A stretch of 64,000 bases of DNA from Hydrogenoanaerobacterium saccharovorans (lineage in GTDB: Bacteria > Bacillota > Clostridia > Oscillospirales > Ruminococcaceae), in contig NZ_JACSNR010000005.1 of assembly GCF_016901815.1 (NCBI RefSeq), positions 62,001-126,000 of the forward strand, read 5' to 3'. Of the stretch, positions 1-8,168 are shown in pieces. A model generated the notes under the pieces. The model saw nothing but the letters and a program-made list of their open reading frames with translations, was not told the DNA's origin and did not search any database. Both the position numbers and the translations under genes were made by a program. The stretch's first letter is position 1; each line of letters starts with the position of its first letter.

Positions 1-198
1 GAAAATCCCCGTGACCCGGAAACAGACCCCATCACAGAGGAAGAACTTGCCCGGCGGATCAGCCTGACGAGCCTGTCCGTCACCTCCGGCGGCAGCTTCA
101 CCGCCTGGTTTGACTGCGACGAGATGTTCACCGACCATGCGGTGACGGTCTACGGCTCCTTGAAAAAGGGCCTCAAAGCTGCCAATATTGAGGGATAA
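1..198 (+). CDS. C-terminal end of a DUF2262/DUF6985-like protein (partial)
   Basis: Open from the first base in frame 1 to a TAA at 196-198, so only the last 65 residues are in the window. The visible part has the pattern 'SLSVTSGGSFTAWFDCDEMF' followed by a short beta-rich stretch and a final 'KAANIEG'. This resembles the C-terminal signature (a display of 'dGsf..wf..gdlF.GHsi.v.g' then 'A.I.G') of DUF2262/DUF6985 proteins, which occur in toxin-immunity loci. The family call is from memory and tentative. A 13-nt gap and strong RBS lead into the next gene, so it belongs to the same transcription unit. Confidence 0.5.
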   Translation, partial: ENPRDPETDPITEEELARRISLTSLSVTSGGSFTAWFDCDEMFTDHAVTVYGSLKKGLKAANIEG

Positions 199-211
199 GG
201 AGGATAACATT

Positions 212-715
212 ATGAAACTGAACTGTAAACGCATTGATTTTACATATACACCCGGTGAGGAGATCTTCAATTTTCCCGAGGAATCGGGACTGCCCTTTCT
301 CTTCGATGTAGAGGAAGAACTGACTGCTGATCCTGCTGCCATGGATGCGGTGGGAGAAATGCTGGATGAGGCGGAGAAATTGGCGGAGAAGGCCAAAGCC
401 GCTATCAAAGCGGCGCTGGCGGACGAGGACAGCCGCTACCATAGCGTTGTGACATTTTTCATGGAGTTCCACCGGGACGATGTAGGCCCGGATATTGCGG
501 CGGAACTATTTCCGGGAACCGACCCATCCAAGCTGTCCTTTGCCGAGATGGTGGACTTTTTGAAGCTCAAGCGGTTCGGCAGTCTGGTGGATGACGAGAT
601 GGATCAACAAGTTTTCATTATGGATCTGTCCTTCAACCCGGAGATCACCGACGAGCTGATGGTAATCTACTTTGACTTGAACAAGGAGATTTTCTGTATT
701 ACCCATGAAAGCTGA
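212..715 (+). CDS. DUF2004-domain immunity-type protein
   Basis: A protein of 167 residues. ATG 212 was chosen because an AAGGAGG sits 7-8 nt before it; an upstream in-frame codon at 188 overlaps the previous gene and has no RBS. The central 'FFMEFHRDD' and the terminal run 'DELMVIYFDLNKEIFCITHES' segment (ending in the ITHES motif) match the DUF2004 family, which is repeatedly found among bacterial polymorphic-toxin immunity genes. No signal peptide or membrane segment is present, so it is cytosolic. The toxin it would neutralise is unknown. Confidence 0.75.
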   Translation: MKLNCKRIDFTYTPGEEIFNFPEESGLPFLFDVEEELTADPAAMDAVGEMLDEAEKLAEKAKAAIKAALADEDSRYHSVVTFFMEFHRDDVGPDIAAELFPGTDPSKLSFAEMVDFLKLKRFGSLVDDEMDQQVFIMDLSFNPEITDELMVIYFDLNKEIFCITHES

Positions 716-731
716 TGAAAGAGAATTGCCT

Positions 732-1142
732 ATGGAAAAAGCGACTGCTGTTAATACCTGCTTAGGTGTTTTGAAGGGACGGGACTGCATCTATCTGGAC
801 CAGGTGAAACAGGATGCTCTGAACAATCTGACCTTTACGGGGGACATCAATGGCCATCTAATCTCCCAGTGCAGGGACGAAAAAGACTGGTTTCCCTACA
901 CACTCACCTTCCGGCAGGTGCTGACCTATTTTACTTGTGAATTGGACACCTATGAAAATCTGGCTGGGACGGAGTATCTGGATGGCAGTTCCTTCGATTT
1001 AATTGAGGACAGCACCTGGCTGAAGTCTCTGCCAGTGCGGGAAGACTTTGACAAAAGCATCTATCAGCACTACCGGCTGTTTACATACGATGATGTTTAC
1101 GACATCATTGCGGTTTCCTATGAGTTTGCGGCAGAGTTGTAA
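732..1142 (+). CDS. Hypothetical protein of the immunity array
   Basis: A protein of 136 residues, acidic, soluble and without signal or membrane segments. I do not recognise the family. ATG 732 has a weak AAAGAG upstream; an alternative in-frame ATG at 705 overlaps the end of the DUF2004 gene by about ten bases and would work by translational coupling. Position in an unbroken same-strand array of immunity-type genes suggests an immunity role, which is inference only. Confidence 0.6.
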   Translation: MEKATAVNTCLGVLKGRDCIYLDQVKQDALNNLTFTGDINGHLISQCRDEKDWFPYTLTFRQVLTYFTCELDTYENLAGTEYLDGSSFDLIEDSTWLKSLPVREDFDKSIYQHYRLFTYDDVYDIIAVSYEFAAEL

Positions 1143-1174
1143 ATGTCTGAAACCTGGTAATGGAGGTAACCACC

Positions 1175-1729
1175 ATGATCAAAGAACGCATCCCCATCTC
1201 CGGCGATCTGGGCAGCAAGGTCAAGCAGCTGATGGAGTACGCCGGCTGGCAGGAAGGACGAAAAGTGGACATCTCCATTGCGGAGAAGTATTACGCCGAT
1301 CATGGAGTTCCGATGATGAAGACCACCCAGCGGTTTTACCGCAAGTATTTCGGCCTGTGCTGTCAGTGGTATCTGGCGCAGAAAAAACTGAACTGGGCAG
1401 CTGACTTTCAATTCGCTTTGTTTCCTTACCTGGTCAACGGGATCAAAAACCATTTGGAAGAAGCCTATTTTCGGGATATGTCCGGCTGTGAACTGGCAGA
1501 GATCGAACAGGCTGCCGGTGAAAAATGCCAGCCTATCGGTCATATCGGCTACTACTACCCGGCGGAGGTTTGGATCTCCGAGTACGGGAAACTGTATGCG
1601 AAATATGAGTATCAGGATGAGATCGAGTGCTTTCCGGATGTGTTTGCCCTGATTGAGCGGGACCTGCGGCAGTGTAAATTTGATTCCGCTGCCATGAAAA
1701 CGGTTGAGGCATTGGATGGAAAACTATGA
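1175..1729 (+). CDS. SUKH-3 domain immunity-type protein
   Basis: A protein of 184 residues starting at ATG 1175 behind TGGAGG. N-terminal 'YAGWQEGRKVDISIAEKYY' followed by a fold ending in 'GKLYAKYEYQDEIECFPDV' and 'FALIERDL' is the SUKH-3 pattern (SUKH superfamily, named after Smi1/Knr4, Us22, DGKD and others). SUKH proteins are the commonest immunity proteins of polymorphic toxin systems, binding diverse nuclease and deaminase toxins. Its stop overlaps the start of the next gene (ATGA), so the two are translationally coupled. Confidence 0.75.
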   Translation: MIKERIPISGDLGSKVKQLMEYAGWQEGRKVDISIAEKYYADHGVPMMKTTQRFYRKYFGLCCQWYLAQKKLNWAADFQFALFPYLVNGIKNHLEEAYFRDMSGCELAEIEQAAGEKCQPIGHIGYYYPAEVWISEYGKLYAKYEYQDEIECFPDVFALIERDLRQCKFDSAAMKTVEALDGKL

Positions 1730-2730
1730 AACAGGACTTTACTATTTGGCGCAATCAAATATTGCAGAATCCCCAGAACATTTCACCGCTGAAATTTGGT
1801 ATGTCACAGGATGAGGTCATAGAAATCTTCGGGAATCCCGATGCTGTTTCCACCATGAGAAGCCACGGGAAACCTTTGATCCTCAAATATCATGACATTG
1901 AACTGCATTTCGATAGAAAGGCCCCTTATGGGCTCTACTTAGTTTATAGCGACGACGAGATTGAACTGAACATAACAGAGCATCACGAAGAACTGCTGCA
2001 ACCTATCACCAGCACAGAGCCGGTGGACAATGAGTTTTTCCTTCAAGATGGAGCCGTTTATTTCTCTGGCCTATATGAAAACGGCTTGTTGAAGGGTGTT
2101 TCGCCCAAAGACTTCTGCTGCTGGCATTACTGGGGCAAATCCTCTACGGCCTGCTTTGTCGGTGGGATTCGCCTGCGTGGAGCAGACCCAGCATCGTTTC
2201 AGGTGTTAAACTATGCCTACGCGATGGACAAAACAGCCGTCTATACCACCAGCGGGAGAATCCCAGATGTAGAGCTGGCAGCCTTCCAGGTGTTGGACAA
2301 CGGTCAGAACGATTCGGGTGCGCCCCAGGGATATGCAAAGGACAGCCGGCAGGTCTACTTCCACAACGGAGATGGCAAGGTAAAGATCATCAAAGGCGCG
2401 GAAGTTTCCTCTTTCCGCTCGTTGGGCGATACCTATTTTGCCAGGGATGAGAAGCGAATCTATGCTTACGGCAAGCAGCTTCCCAAGGCGGATCTGCCCT
2501 CATGGGAATTGCTCAGTCACTGGTATTCCCGCGATGCCAGGCGGGTGTACTACCTCAACCGGGAGATTATGGGGGCGGATCGGGACAGTTTTACGGTATG
2601 CACCCCGCCAGACGCACCACCGCTTGCCGATCATCTTGCCCGTGACAAGGAACATTTTTACCAAAACGATGAGATAATTGAAGAACCGCTGTGGCTGGAA
2701 AGGCTGCATGAGTTAAAACCAGAACAGTAG
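1726..2730 (+). CDS. DKNYY-repeat protein
   Basis: A protein of 334 residues beginning in the ATGA overlap with the SUKH-3 gene. Residues 1-95 form an N-terminal domain of unknown type ('GMSQDEVIEIFGNPD'). From about residue 105 there are five imperfect repeats of about 35-45 residues in which a 'YAxDxxxVY' element alternates with 'GADxxSFxVL' (for example 'YAKDSRQVYFHNGD', 'YFARDEKRIYAYG', 'WYSRDARRVYY', 'HLARDKEHFY'). This is the DKNYY family repeat, common in immunity loci. No signal peptide is seen, unlike some secreted DKNYY proteins. A specific target cannot be predicted. Confidence 0.75.
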   Translation: MKQDFTIWRNQILQNPQNISPLKFGMSQDEVIEIFGNPDAVSTMRSHGKPLILKYHDIELHFDRKAPYGLYLVYSDDEIELNITEHHEELLQPITSTEPVDNEFFLQDGAVYFSGLYENGLLKGVSPKDFCCWHYWGKSSTACFVGGIRLRGADPASFQVLNYAYAMDKTAVYTTSGRIPDVELAAFQVLDNGQNDSGAPQGYAKDSRQVYFHNGDGKVKIIKGAEVSSFRSLGDTYFARDEKRIYAYGKQLPKADLPSWELLSHWYSRDARRVYYLNREIMGADRDSFTVCTPPDAPPLADHLARDKEHFYQNDEIIEEPLWLERLHELKPEQ

Positions 2731-2746
2731 ACGGAGGGAAACGGCT

Positions 2747-3293
2747 ATGGATTATTTGAAAGCACTGCGTGATGACCCTGATCTGGCAGAGAAGTTTGAT
2801 TCCCTTTTTGACTTCTTTCTGCTGGATGAGTTGTCTCCGAGGGATGAGGTGGATGGTCGAGCAACCTTCACACTGCCCGGTATGGCTTTTGCCAGAGATG
2901 GCTCCGGCGGAGAATACCACCTGTTGGAAGATGGCTCCATCGGCTATTACAGCAGCGAGGGGGGAGGCAGGCCGTCTGGCTGAGAGCATGGATGACCTTT
3001 TTTCACTGATTGTGAGCTGCATCTGCTGGCACGACTGCTGTGACGCAAAGGAGTATGCGAACTCCAAAACACTGGAGGAATACGGACAGAGGCAGCGCAG
3101 CATCAACTTGGAAGATATGGATATGGACAGCTGGCGGCGGGTAGCTGATGCGCTCGGCATCCCTACCGATGAGCCGCTGGCTCCGGTTCTGGAGCGGTTC
3201 CGCAAAGCAACACAGCGCCAGCCTCTGTATCAGTGTATGTTCCATGAGGATGATGGCAGCCTGACCGAATCATACGGCCTGATGTTTGAATGA
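2747..3293 (+). pseudogene. SUKH-like immunity gene split by a frameshift in a G6 tract
   Basis: The frame opening at ATG 2747 (after ACGGAGG) codes for a normal N-terminus including 'ARDGSGGEYHLLEDGSIGYY', a hallmark stretch of a SUKH-like subfamily, but leaves the frame just after a run of six G at 2959-2964 and ends at 2983. The next frame continues the expected protein from 'EAGRLAESMDDLFSLIV' to TGA 3291-3293. Removing one G restores a single frame of about 181 residues. Either the gene is inactivated, is switched by slippage in the homopolymer, or the read contains a sequencing error. The downstream reading has no start or RBS of its own. Confidence 0.75.
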
Positions 3294-3309
3294 GAAAGGA
3301 GCAATCCCT

Positions 3310-3636
3310 ATGAAAGCATTTGACCCCAATTACAAACTGCTGGACGAGATGTATCAGGACGATTACTATCCTGCTTTTCTGGTAGACAAGGTAAAGGACG
3401 AACTTCAGAAGGTCATCGACCTGCTGGAGAGCGGCGAAACCGACATTGAAGTAGTGCAGGAGACGCTGGACGAGGCGGTCTGCGGCATCAATGATCTCCA
3501 AGAGGAGTTTGACGAGAACGACAGCGAGATCGAAACGGTGGCCCGGGATTGTATTGGTGTCACTGTGGCCTACATTCTGGAGTGGTTCGGCATTCCGATT
3601 GATATTGAGGAGGCCATCCGAGAAAGGGACTGGTAA
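3310..3636 (+). CDS. DUF5713 family protein
   Basis: A protein of 108 residues. ATG 3310 follows GAAAGGAG; an upstream in-frame ATG at 3286 lies inside the previous reading and has no RBS. The strings 'LLDEMYQDDYYPAFLVDKVK', 'INDLQEEFDENDSEIETVAR' and the terminal 'EEAIRERDW' match DUF5713, a small helical family found in immunity arrays. Function is unknown. It is acidic and cytosolic. Confidence 0.75.
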   Translation: MKAFDPNYKLLDEMYQDDYYPAFLVDKVKDELQKVIDLLESGETDIEVVQETLDEAVCGINDLQEEFDENDSEIETVARDCIGVTVAYILEWFGIPIDIEEAIRERDW

Positions 3637-3641
3637 AAACA

Positions 3642-3989
3642 ATGTCCATTGAAAATATGTTTGGCGACCTGGATAAGATCGACATTCTGGCAGAAACCAA
3701 AGCCGGAGAAGTGGTGATGGTTTTGGTCTGCAACGGCTTTATTGACGGCTCCCCGGAAACGCAGAAGGCCCTGCTGGACAAGATGGAGGGCTATCTGAAC
3801 CACACCCAGAGTGAGGAGTTTCAAAAGGAATATGGTGGCTGGCCCGTGATTTTGCGTGTGACCCTTGGCCGGGAGCCGGATGAGCACATTCTGGCCCTGC
3901 TCAGCAAGTGTCCTGCTTGGGCGGCGGACTATGGCGTAAAGCTGGAAATTGAAATTGGAGGAAACCAGGTACGCATTGTAGAGAGCTGA
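3642..3989 (+). CDS. DUF6572-like protein
   Basis: A protein of 115 residues, five bases after the DUF5713 gene and without a good RBS, so it is probably translated by coupling. The pattern 'IDILAETKAGEVVMVLVCN' followed by 'LLDKMEGYLNH' and 'VILRVTLGREP' fits the DUF6572 family by eye, although a related unnamed family is equally possible. It is soluble, with alternating beta-alpha predicted secondary structure. Function is unknown. Confidence 0.55.
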   Translation: MSIENMFGDLDKIDILAETKAGEVVMVLVCNGFIDGSPETQKALLDKMEGYLNHTQSEEFQKEYGGWPVILRVTLGREPDEHILALLSKCPAWAADYGVKLEIEIGGNQVRIVES

Positions 3990-4025
3990 CCTATGCTTAA
4001 ACCGAATCAACAGGAGGAAACTACC

Positions 4026-4757
4026 ATGCCGACTACTGAATGGCTGAACAAATACGAATCCATCAAGGACAAACTGGCATGCAAAACGGACCTGGACGCC
4101 CATTTCACAGAGAAAGTGATCGGGAATATGGGCGTGGATGTGCTGGACATTGGCACCGTCCATTTCCCCACCGGGACGATCTTCGCCTGCGATCCGCTGG
4201 TGGAGCTGGAGGATACACCGCCCTTTATACAGACAATCCCCGTCGGGACTTATCCCGTAAAGATCTGTGTGGTGCCCAGTGAGAAATATGGTGACCGCTA
4301 CGCCTGCGTCAAGGTGGAGGTCAGCCGGGAAAAGCCTGTCCGCTACGAGCTGGGCATGACCGGCAAAGAGGATCTGGACGAGGAACTGGGCGAGGACGAG
4401 TATTTTGGCTTTGGCGTAGACGCTGGAATGGGCTGTGTGGCCGATATCCAGACCCAGGCGGCCTTCCAGACATACTGGGCCAAGCGGTTGGAGGAGGACC
4501 CGGACATCGACCCCTACAACGACCTGTTCTGCGATTTGCTGGAGGAAAACGCCAAAGCCCACCCCAAATATCAGGGGGACTACGGCGACTGGCTCAACTG
4601 GACGGTACCGGACACGGACTGCAATCTGCCCATCTTTGCTTCCGGCTGGGGTGACGGCTACTATCCGGTCTACTTCGGCTATGATGCAAAGGGCGAAGTC
4701 TGCGCCGTGTATGTGCGCTTCATCGACATTGAAGCCAGCTACAAGGAGCAGGCGTAA
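4026..4757 (+). CDS. DUF4241 domain protein
   Basis: A protein of 243 residues. ATG 4026 was chosen for its AGGAGG at 4012-4017; an upstream in-frame ATG at 3993 lacks an RBS. The family-defining features are present: 'GTIFACDPLVELED' near the N-terminus, 'IPVGTYPVKICVV', and 'FGFGVDAGMGCVADIQ' in the middle, then a second half ending 'VYVRFIDIEASYKEQA'. DUF4241 proteins are often next to immunity genes; no activity is known to me. Confidence 0.8.
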   Translation: MPTTEWLNKYESIKDKLACKTDLDAHFTEKVIGNMGVDVLDIGTVHFPTGTIFACDPLVELEDTPPFIQTIPVGTYPVKICVVPSEKYGDRYACVKVEVSREKPVRYELGMTGKEDLDEELGEDEYFGFGVDAGMGCVADIQTQAAFQTYWAKRLEEDPDIDPYNDLFCDLLEENAKAHPKYQGDYGDWLNWTVPDTDCNLPIFASGWGDGYYPVYFGYDAKGEVCAVYVRFIDIEASYKEQA

Positions 4758-4823
4758 GGAGGTGAACAGCGATGGAATGGCCGAGACGGGCGCGGACAGT
4801 GGACTGGATTATGAGGGATACGT

Positions 4824-5060
4824 ATGCCTTGGGTATATGAAGCCTTTGGCCCAGACGGTCAATGTAAATTGTTCGGTGTGAACATCTTTGACTACGACTG
4901 GCAAACCACCGGCAAGCGAGTAAAAGTCAAAGACCCGATCTATCACCAAGACCATACCTTCGAGGTCTGGCAGGTGGAGATTGACGGGCAGATCCACCGC
5001 TTTGCCGCCGGGGAGTTCTCCAACTGTGTATGGGGATTCTATCTGGAAAAGAACGGATGA
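4824..5060 (+). CDS. Hypothetical small protein of the immunity array
   Basis: A protein of 78 residues from ATG 4824 with GAGGG six bases before it. It is beta-rich with aromatic residues ('FAAGEFSNCVWGFYL' at the end). I do not recognise the family. A stronger RBS (AAGGAGGTGA at 4757-4766) precedes ATG 4772, but that frame closes after 22 codons, so either a short leader peptide is made or the 5' end of this gene has been lost. Confidence 0.55.
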   Translation: MPWVYEAFGPDGQCKLFGVNIFDYDWQTTGKRVKVKDPIYHQDHTFEVWQVEIDGQIHRFAAGEFSNCVWGFYLEKNG

Positions 5061-5075
5061 GAGGAGCGTGGCGCC

Positions 5076-6557
5076 ATGAAAGCCAACGCCGGAGAGGTCT
5101 ATACAGTCTATAACCAATATCTGAAACGCTACACCGCCTGTCAGGTGGCCTATATTGCGCCGCCGGACACGGTGAGCGAAGAATCTTGGGCGGTGGTCCT
5201 CTCTCTGGATTGGGTGGGCGACGCCCCTCTGACTGCGGAGGAACTGCCCCATCTCCGCCCGCTCTACAAGGACTTCATGTACTGGTCCCGCGACCTCCAC
5301 CTGCTGCGGGTGCCGTTGGAGGTCCCGCCCCAGTACACGCTAGTGGGCACACTGCCGCCCTTCACCGACCAGCCCTGCCGCTCCTATGGCGGCTGGAGTG
5401 ACGGCTATGATACGTATCTCCAGATCCGGTGGCAGGCCATTCCGGAGGAACGGCGGCGGGCCTTCAAGGAGGCCATGGAGAGCGAAGAGAAAACGGAGAT
5501 CGGCGGTATCCCGGTGAAGGTCAGCAGCCATCGGGTGACGGACCAGTACGAACCATTCGATTCGGCGCTGGAACTAAAGGCGCTGCCTTGCCTCTCCACC
5601 CTTATCTGCGAGCGGTGGCACCCGGATCTGCTGGAGTTTTTGCGGGAAAACCCCTTTGTTGATGAAGTGACTTTGCTGAACCACGGTCAGAGGACACTTG
5701 ATCTGCGGGGCACCAGCATCAGAAAGCTGATGCTGGACATGACCGGGCTGGAGGAGCTATGGCTGTGTGAGGGAACGGAGCAGCTCCTGTTCCAGAACAA
5801 GGGGCTGGACGCCTGTACCATCCATGCCCCCGAAGATGGCAGCGGTTTGACCCTCCAATTTATCGGGGAATACCGCCCGCACACGGAACTGCCGAACCTA
5901 CGAGGGCTGCATGGCATCGAGCTGAAGGACTTTGATTTGACCGGACTTGCTGCTGTTCATCCCCACCTGAAGGAACTGAGGCTCTGGGGCGCGCCGGGAA
6001 ACCTGGGGAACTTCTCCGCCGTGGGAGGGTTCTGGGAACTGACGAACCTCTCCACCTTCGACCTGTTCGGCTTCGGCGCAGCTGACATCCCCACCCCGGA
6101 GCAGATGCCGGAGCTTCGCTGGTTCTGGATGACCAGCCTGCCGGAAGATGCGGCAAAAGCGGCAAAACAGCTCTGGAAAAGCAAGCCGGGAATGGATCTG
6201 CGCCTCACCAAGCCCCGGAAACCGGAGTGGCTGGCGCAAAACCTGGATAATCCATTCCGAGGCTGGGACGGCGCGGAGCATATTCCCACCTCCGCTGCGA
6301 AAAAGGCAGCCAATCAATACCGCAAGACCCGTTCCCAGTTGATGAAGCTGGCCGCTGAACCGGGTGAAGACGCCCAGGCCCAGGCGTTAGATGCGGTGAC
6401 AGCCTACACCCAGACCTTCAACAAGATGGGCTTTATCGAAACCGAGGAGCGGGATGAAATTTACATGGCCCTGCGGGGTATTCTGGATGCCCTGCCGGGC
6501 GATGCGCTTCAGAAAGATTCCCTGATTGAGAAGTTTGATGAGCTTCGTGATTTTTGA
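5076..6557 (+). CDS. Large leucine-rich-repeat-like protein of unknown function
   Basis: A protein of 493 residues starting at ATG 5076 after GAGGAG. Residues about 1-110 form a first domain; a central stretch (about 185-355) shows irregular leucine-rich or ladder-like repeats ('LRGTSIRKLMLDMTGLEELW', 'LPNLRGLHGIELKDFDLTGL', 'HPHLKELRLWG', 'MPELRWFWMTSLP'). The C-terminus is an alpha-helical tail with 'YTQTFNKMGFIETEERDEIY' . Similar proteins are often auto-annotated as 'gliding motility protein', for which nothing here gives support. Position suggests an immunity protein that uses repeats to grip a toxin; this is inference. Confidence 0.6.
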   Translation: MKANAGEVYTVYNQYLKRYTACQVAYIAPPDTVSEESWAVVLSLDWVGDAPLTAEELPHLRPLYKDFMYWSRDLHLLRVPLEVPPQYTLVGTLPPFTDQPCRSYGGWSDGYDTYLQIRWQAIPEERRRAFKEAMESEEKTEIGGIPVKVSSHRVTDQYEPFDSALELKALPCLSTLICERWHPDLLEFLRENPFVDEVTLLNHGQRTLDLRGTSIRKLMLDMTGLEELWLCEGTEQLLFQNKGLDACTIHAPEDGSGLTLQFIGEYRPHTELPNLRGLHGIELKDFDLTGLAAVHPHLKELRLWGAPGNLGNFSAVGGFWELTNLSTFDLFGFGAADIPTPEQMPELRWFWMTSLPEDAAKAAKQLWKSKPGMDLRLTKPRKPEWLAQNLDNPFRGWDGAEHIPTSAAKKAANQYRKTRSQLMKLAAEPGEDAQAQALDAVTAYTQTFNKMGFIETEERDEIYMALRGILDALPGDALQKDSLIEKFDELRDF

Positions 6558-6569
6558 GGAGGGGCGAGA

Positions 6570-6788
6570 ATGGACCAGACAGTAATTTACAATGGCCAAA
6601 TTCTTACCCTGACGCGCTGTTGGACGACAGGAGAGCTTTGCCTTTGGATCACCGACCTGGAGCAGATCGGGATGCCTAAAATGGAATTTGTGGGAGGCCA
6701 CCCGGACGAATACTGCATTTTCCTGAAAAATCTGACGAAATCAGAGCTGGCACAGATCACTTCTCTGAATGGCGCCCACTGGATGTAA
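6570..6788 (+). CDS. Hypothetical small protein
   Basis: A protein of 72 residues from ATG 6570 with GAGGAGGGG immediately upstream. It is beta-rich at the N-terminus ('VIYNGQILTLTRCWTTGELC') and ends 'ITSLNGAHWM'. No family recognised. The intact frame, RBS and 12-nt spacing to the previous gene support that it is translated. Confidence 0.55.
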   Translation: MDQTVIYNGQILTLTRCWTTGELCLWITDLEQIGMPKMEFVGGHPDEYCIFLKNLTKSELAQITSLNGAHWM

Positions 6789-6829
6789 AAGAAGAACTAA
6801 GCGATATCTGACAGGAAAGGACAAGCCCT

Positions 6830-7699
6830 ATGGCACTGCAAGATAAGAAAATAATGCCTCCCCCATGGCTGGCCCACCGGGAGATCGAGCGATACTCCAT
6901 TGGCTGGCGCATGGGCTATGGGGAGGATTACATAGACCGATTTGGCGATTGGCTGGACACCCTCTCACCAGAGGAGCGGACGGAATACCGCACTCTCTTT
7001 CCCGAGCCAGTGACCTGGAAGGGCTGGTGGGATGACGAGGACAGGGTTGAGGTGCTGACGCACGGTGACTTCTTGGTGGATGCGTGGCAGCCGGAGGGCC
7101 AGCCCAAGTACACCTGCCAGTGGCTCCAGCAGGAGTTTGCCGCGGGGAGAACACGAGAGCTATGCCTGTTCTGGGGCCATCAGCCTGCCAAGGATAGCCA
7201 GCTGACAAAAAGCTGCCTCAGCCAGTGGTGGATGGAGGACTTCTATACGACGGCTGACTCCTACCTCTGCATGGAGCAGTATATGATGGCTGCCAAGGCC
7301 GAGCTGTTCGGCGACAAAGAGATCCGGGACCAGATTTTGAAATGCAGCGACCAAAAGCAGATCAAGGCCCTGGGCCGCAAGGTGCGGGGCTTTGAGCAGA
7401 AGGTATGGGACAAGTTCAAGTACGCCATTGTGCTGCTTGGCAACTGGCACAAATTCAGCCAGAACCGCGAACTGCGGGAGTTTTTACTTTCCACCGGGGA
7501 CAGCGTGCTGGTGGAGGCCAGCCCCTATGATGCCATCTGGGGCATCCGCCTCGCAGCCAACTCCCCCGAGGCTCAGGACCCCATGAAGTGGCGGGGACAA
7601 AATCTGCTGGGCTTTGCGCTGATGGAGGTGCGGGACGAGCTGCGCCGGGTGACACAGAATGAAATGCTTTGCGATTGGAGTATGGTATGGCAACAATGA
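6830..7699 (+). CDS. NADAR-domain protein (N-glycosidase/ADP-ribose hydrolase family)
   Basis: A protein of 289 residues with an N-terminal module of about 105 residues carrying 'TWKGWWDDE' and a C-terminal NADAR (YbiA/RibX-like) domain from about residue 110. Diagnostic NADAR motifs are 'LCLFWGHQP', 'CLSQWWMEDFYTTAD', 'MEQYMMAAKAELFGD', 'KALGRKVRGFE', 'KFSQNRELREFLLSTGDS', 'LVEASPYDAIWGI' and 'WRGQNLLGFALMEVRDEL'. NADAR enzymes cleave N-glycosidic bonds of ADP-ribose or riboflavin intermediates, and some act as antitoxins that remove ADP-ribose from guanine in DNA. In this array an antidote role against an ADP-ribosylating toxin is the natural inference. Start ATG 6830 follows AGGAAAGG. Confidence 0.85.
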   Translation: MALQDKKIMPPPWLAHREIERYSIGWRMGYGEDYIDRFGDWLDTLSPEERTEYRTLFPEPVTWKGWWDDEDRVEVLTHGDFLVDAWQPEGQPKYTCQWLQQEFAAGRTRELCLFWGHQPAKDSQLTKSCLSQWWMEDFYTTADSYLCMEQYMMAAKAELFGDKEIRDQILKCSDQKQIKALGRKVRGFEQKVWDKFKYAIVLLGNWHKFSQNRELREFLLSTGDSVLVEASPYDAIWGIRLAANSPEAQDPMKWRGQNLLGFALMEVRDELRRVTQNEMLCDWSMVWQQ

Positions 7700-8145
7700 A
7701 ACTCTATGAACTGGTCAACCACTACCACATCGGCACGGAACTGACCTGCGCCGAGGCGATGTTTATGGCCTGCAACGAATATTACCATCTGAATTTGTCC
7801 GAGGAGACCCGGAAAATGTTCTCCGTCATGGGCCTTGGGATGCAGACCGAGCACTCCTGCTGCGGCGCCTTCACCGTGGCGGTGGGAATCATTGGGCTGA
7901 TGACCGCCAAAGAGGGCCAAACGGATGTGAGCAACATGGAAGGCTATCAGATGATTTCCGAATTGACCGACTTTATGCTGGGCTTCTATGGAACGCTCCA
8001 CTGTGTCGAGCTGCAACAGCTGGAAATCATGGGTTATGAAAACCCTTGCCACGCCATTGTGGAGGCGTTGGCCAAGAAGTTGGAGGAGTTGCTGGCGGGC
8101 CGCAGGATTTTCCAGCCGATAAATGGGGGACAGCTCAGTTCCTGA
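7687..8145 (+). CDS. C_GCAxxG_C_C-like (redox-type) family protein
   Basis: A protein of 152 residues whose start (ATG 7687, GGAG upstream) overlaps the last codons of the NADAR gene. 'LTCAEAMFMACNEYY' near the N-terminus, 'MGLGMQTEHSCCGAFTVAVG' in the middle and 'LHCVELQQLEIMGYENPCH' near the C-terminus reproduce the cysteine spacing of the C_GCAxxG_C_C family, thought to be redox or metal-binding proteins. Here the canonical GCA is replaced by CCGAF. Why such a protein sits in an immunity array is unclear; coupling to NADAR suggests joint function. Confidence 0.65.
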   Translation: MATMKLYELVNHYHIGTELTCAEAMFMACNEYYHLNLSEETRKMFSVMGLGMQTEHSCCGAFTVAVGIIGLMTAKEGQTDVSNMEGYQMISELTDFMLGFYGTLHCVELQQLEIMGYENPCHAIVEALAKKLEELLAGRRIFQPINGGQLSS

Positions 8146-8168
8146 TATGCTGGAAAGGGAGGGAAGAC

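Noticed and set aside
2769-3293. A separate 174-aa gene overlapping the SUKH-like N-terminal piece
   Set aside because: Its first 60 residues are out-of-frame translation of the SUKH-like gene; only the part after the G6 tract is real coding, so one frameshifted gene is the better reading.
4772-4840. 22-codon ORF with an excellent RBS before the 78-aa protein at 4824
   Set aside because: Too short to support as a gene; mentioned only as a possible leader or lost 5' end.
5076-6557. Annotation of the large LRR-like protein as a gliding motility protein
   Set aside because: Such names are carried over by automatic annotation; there is no motility gene nearby and the sequence shows only repeat-like strands.
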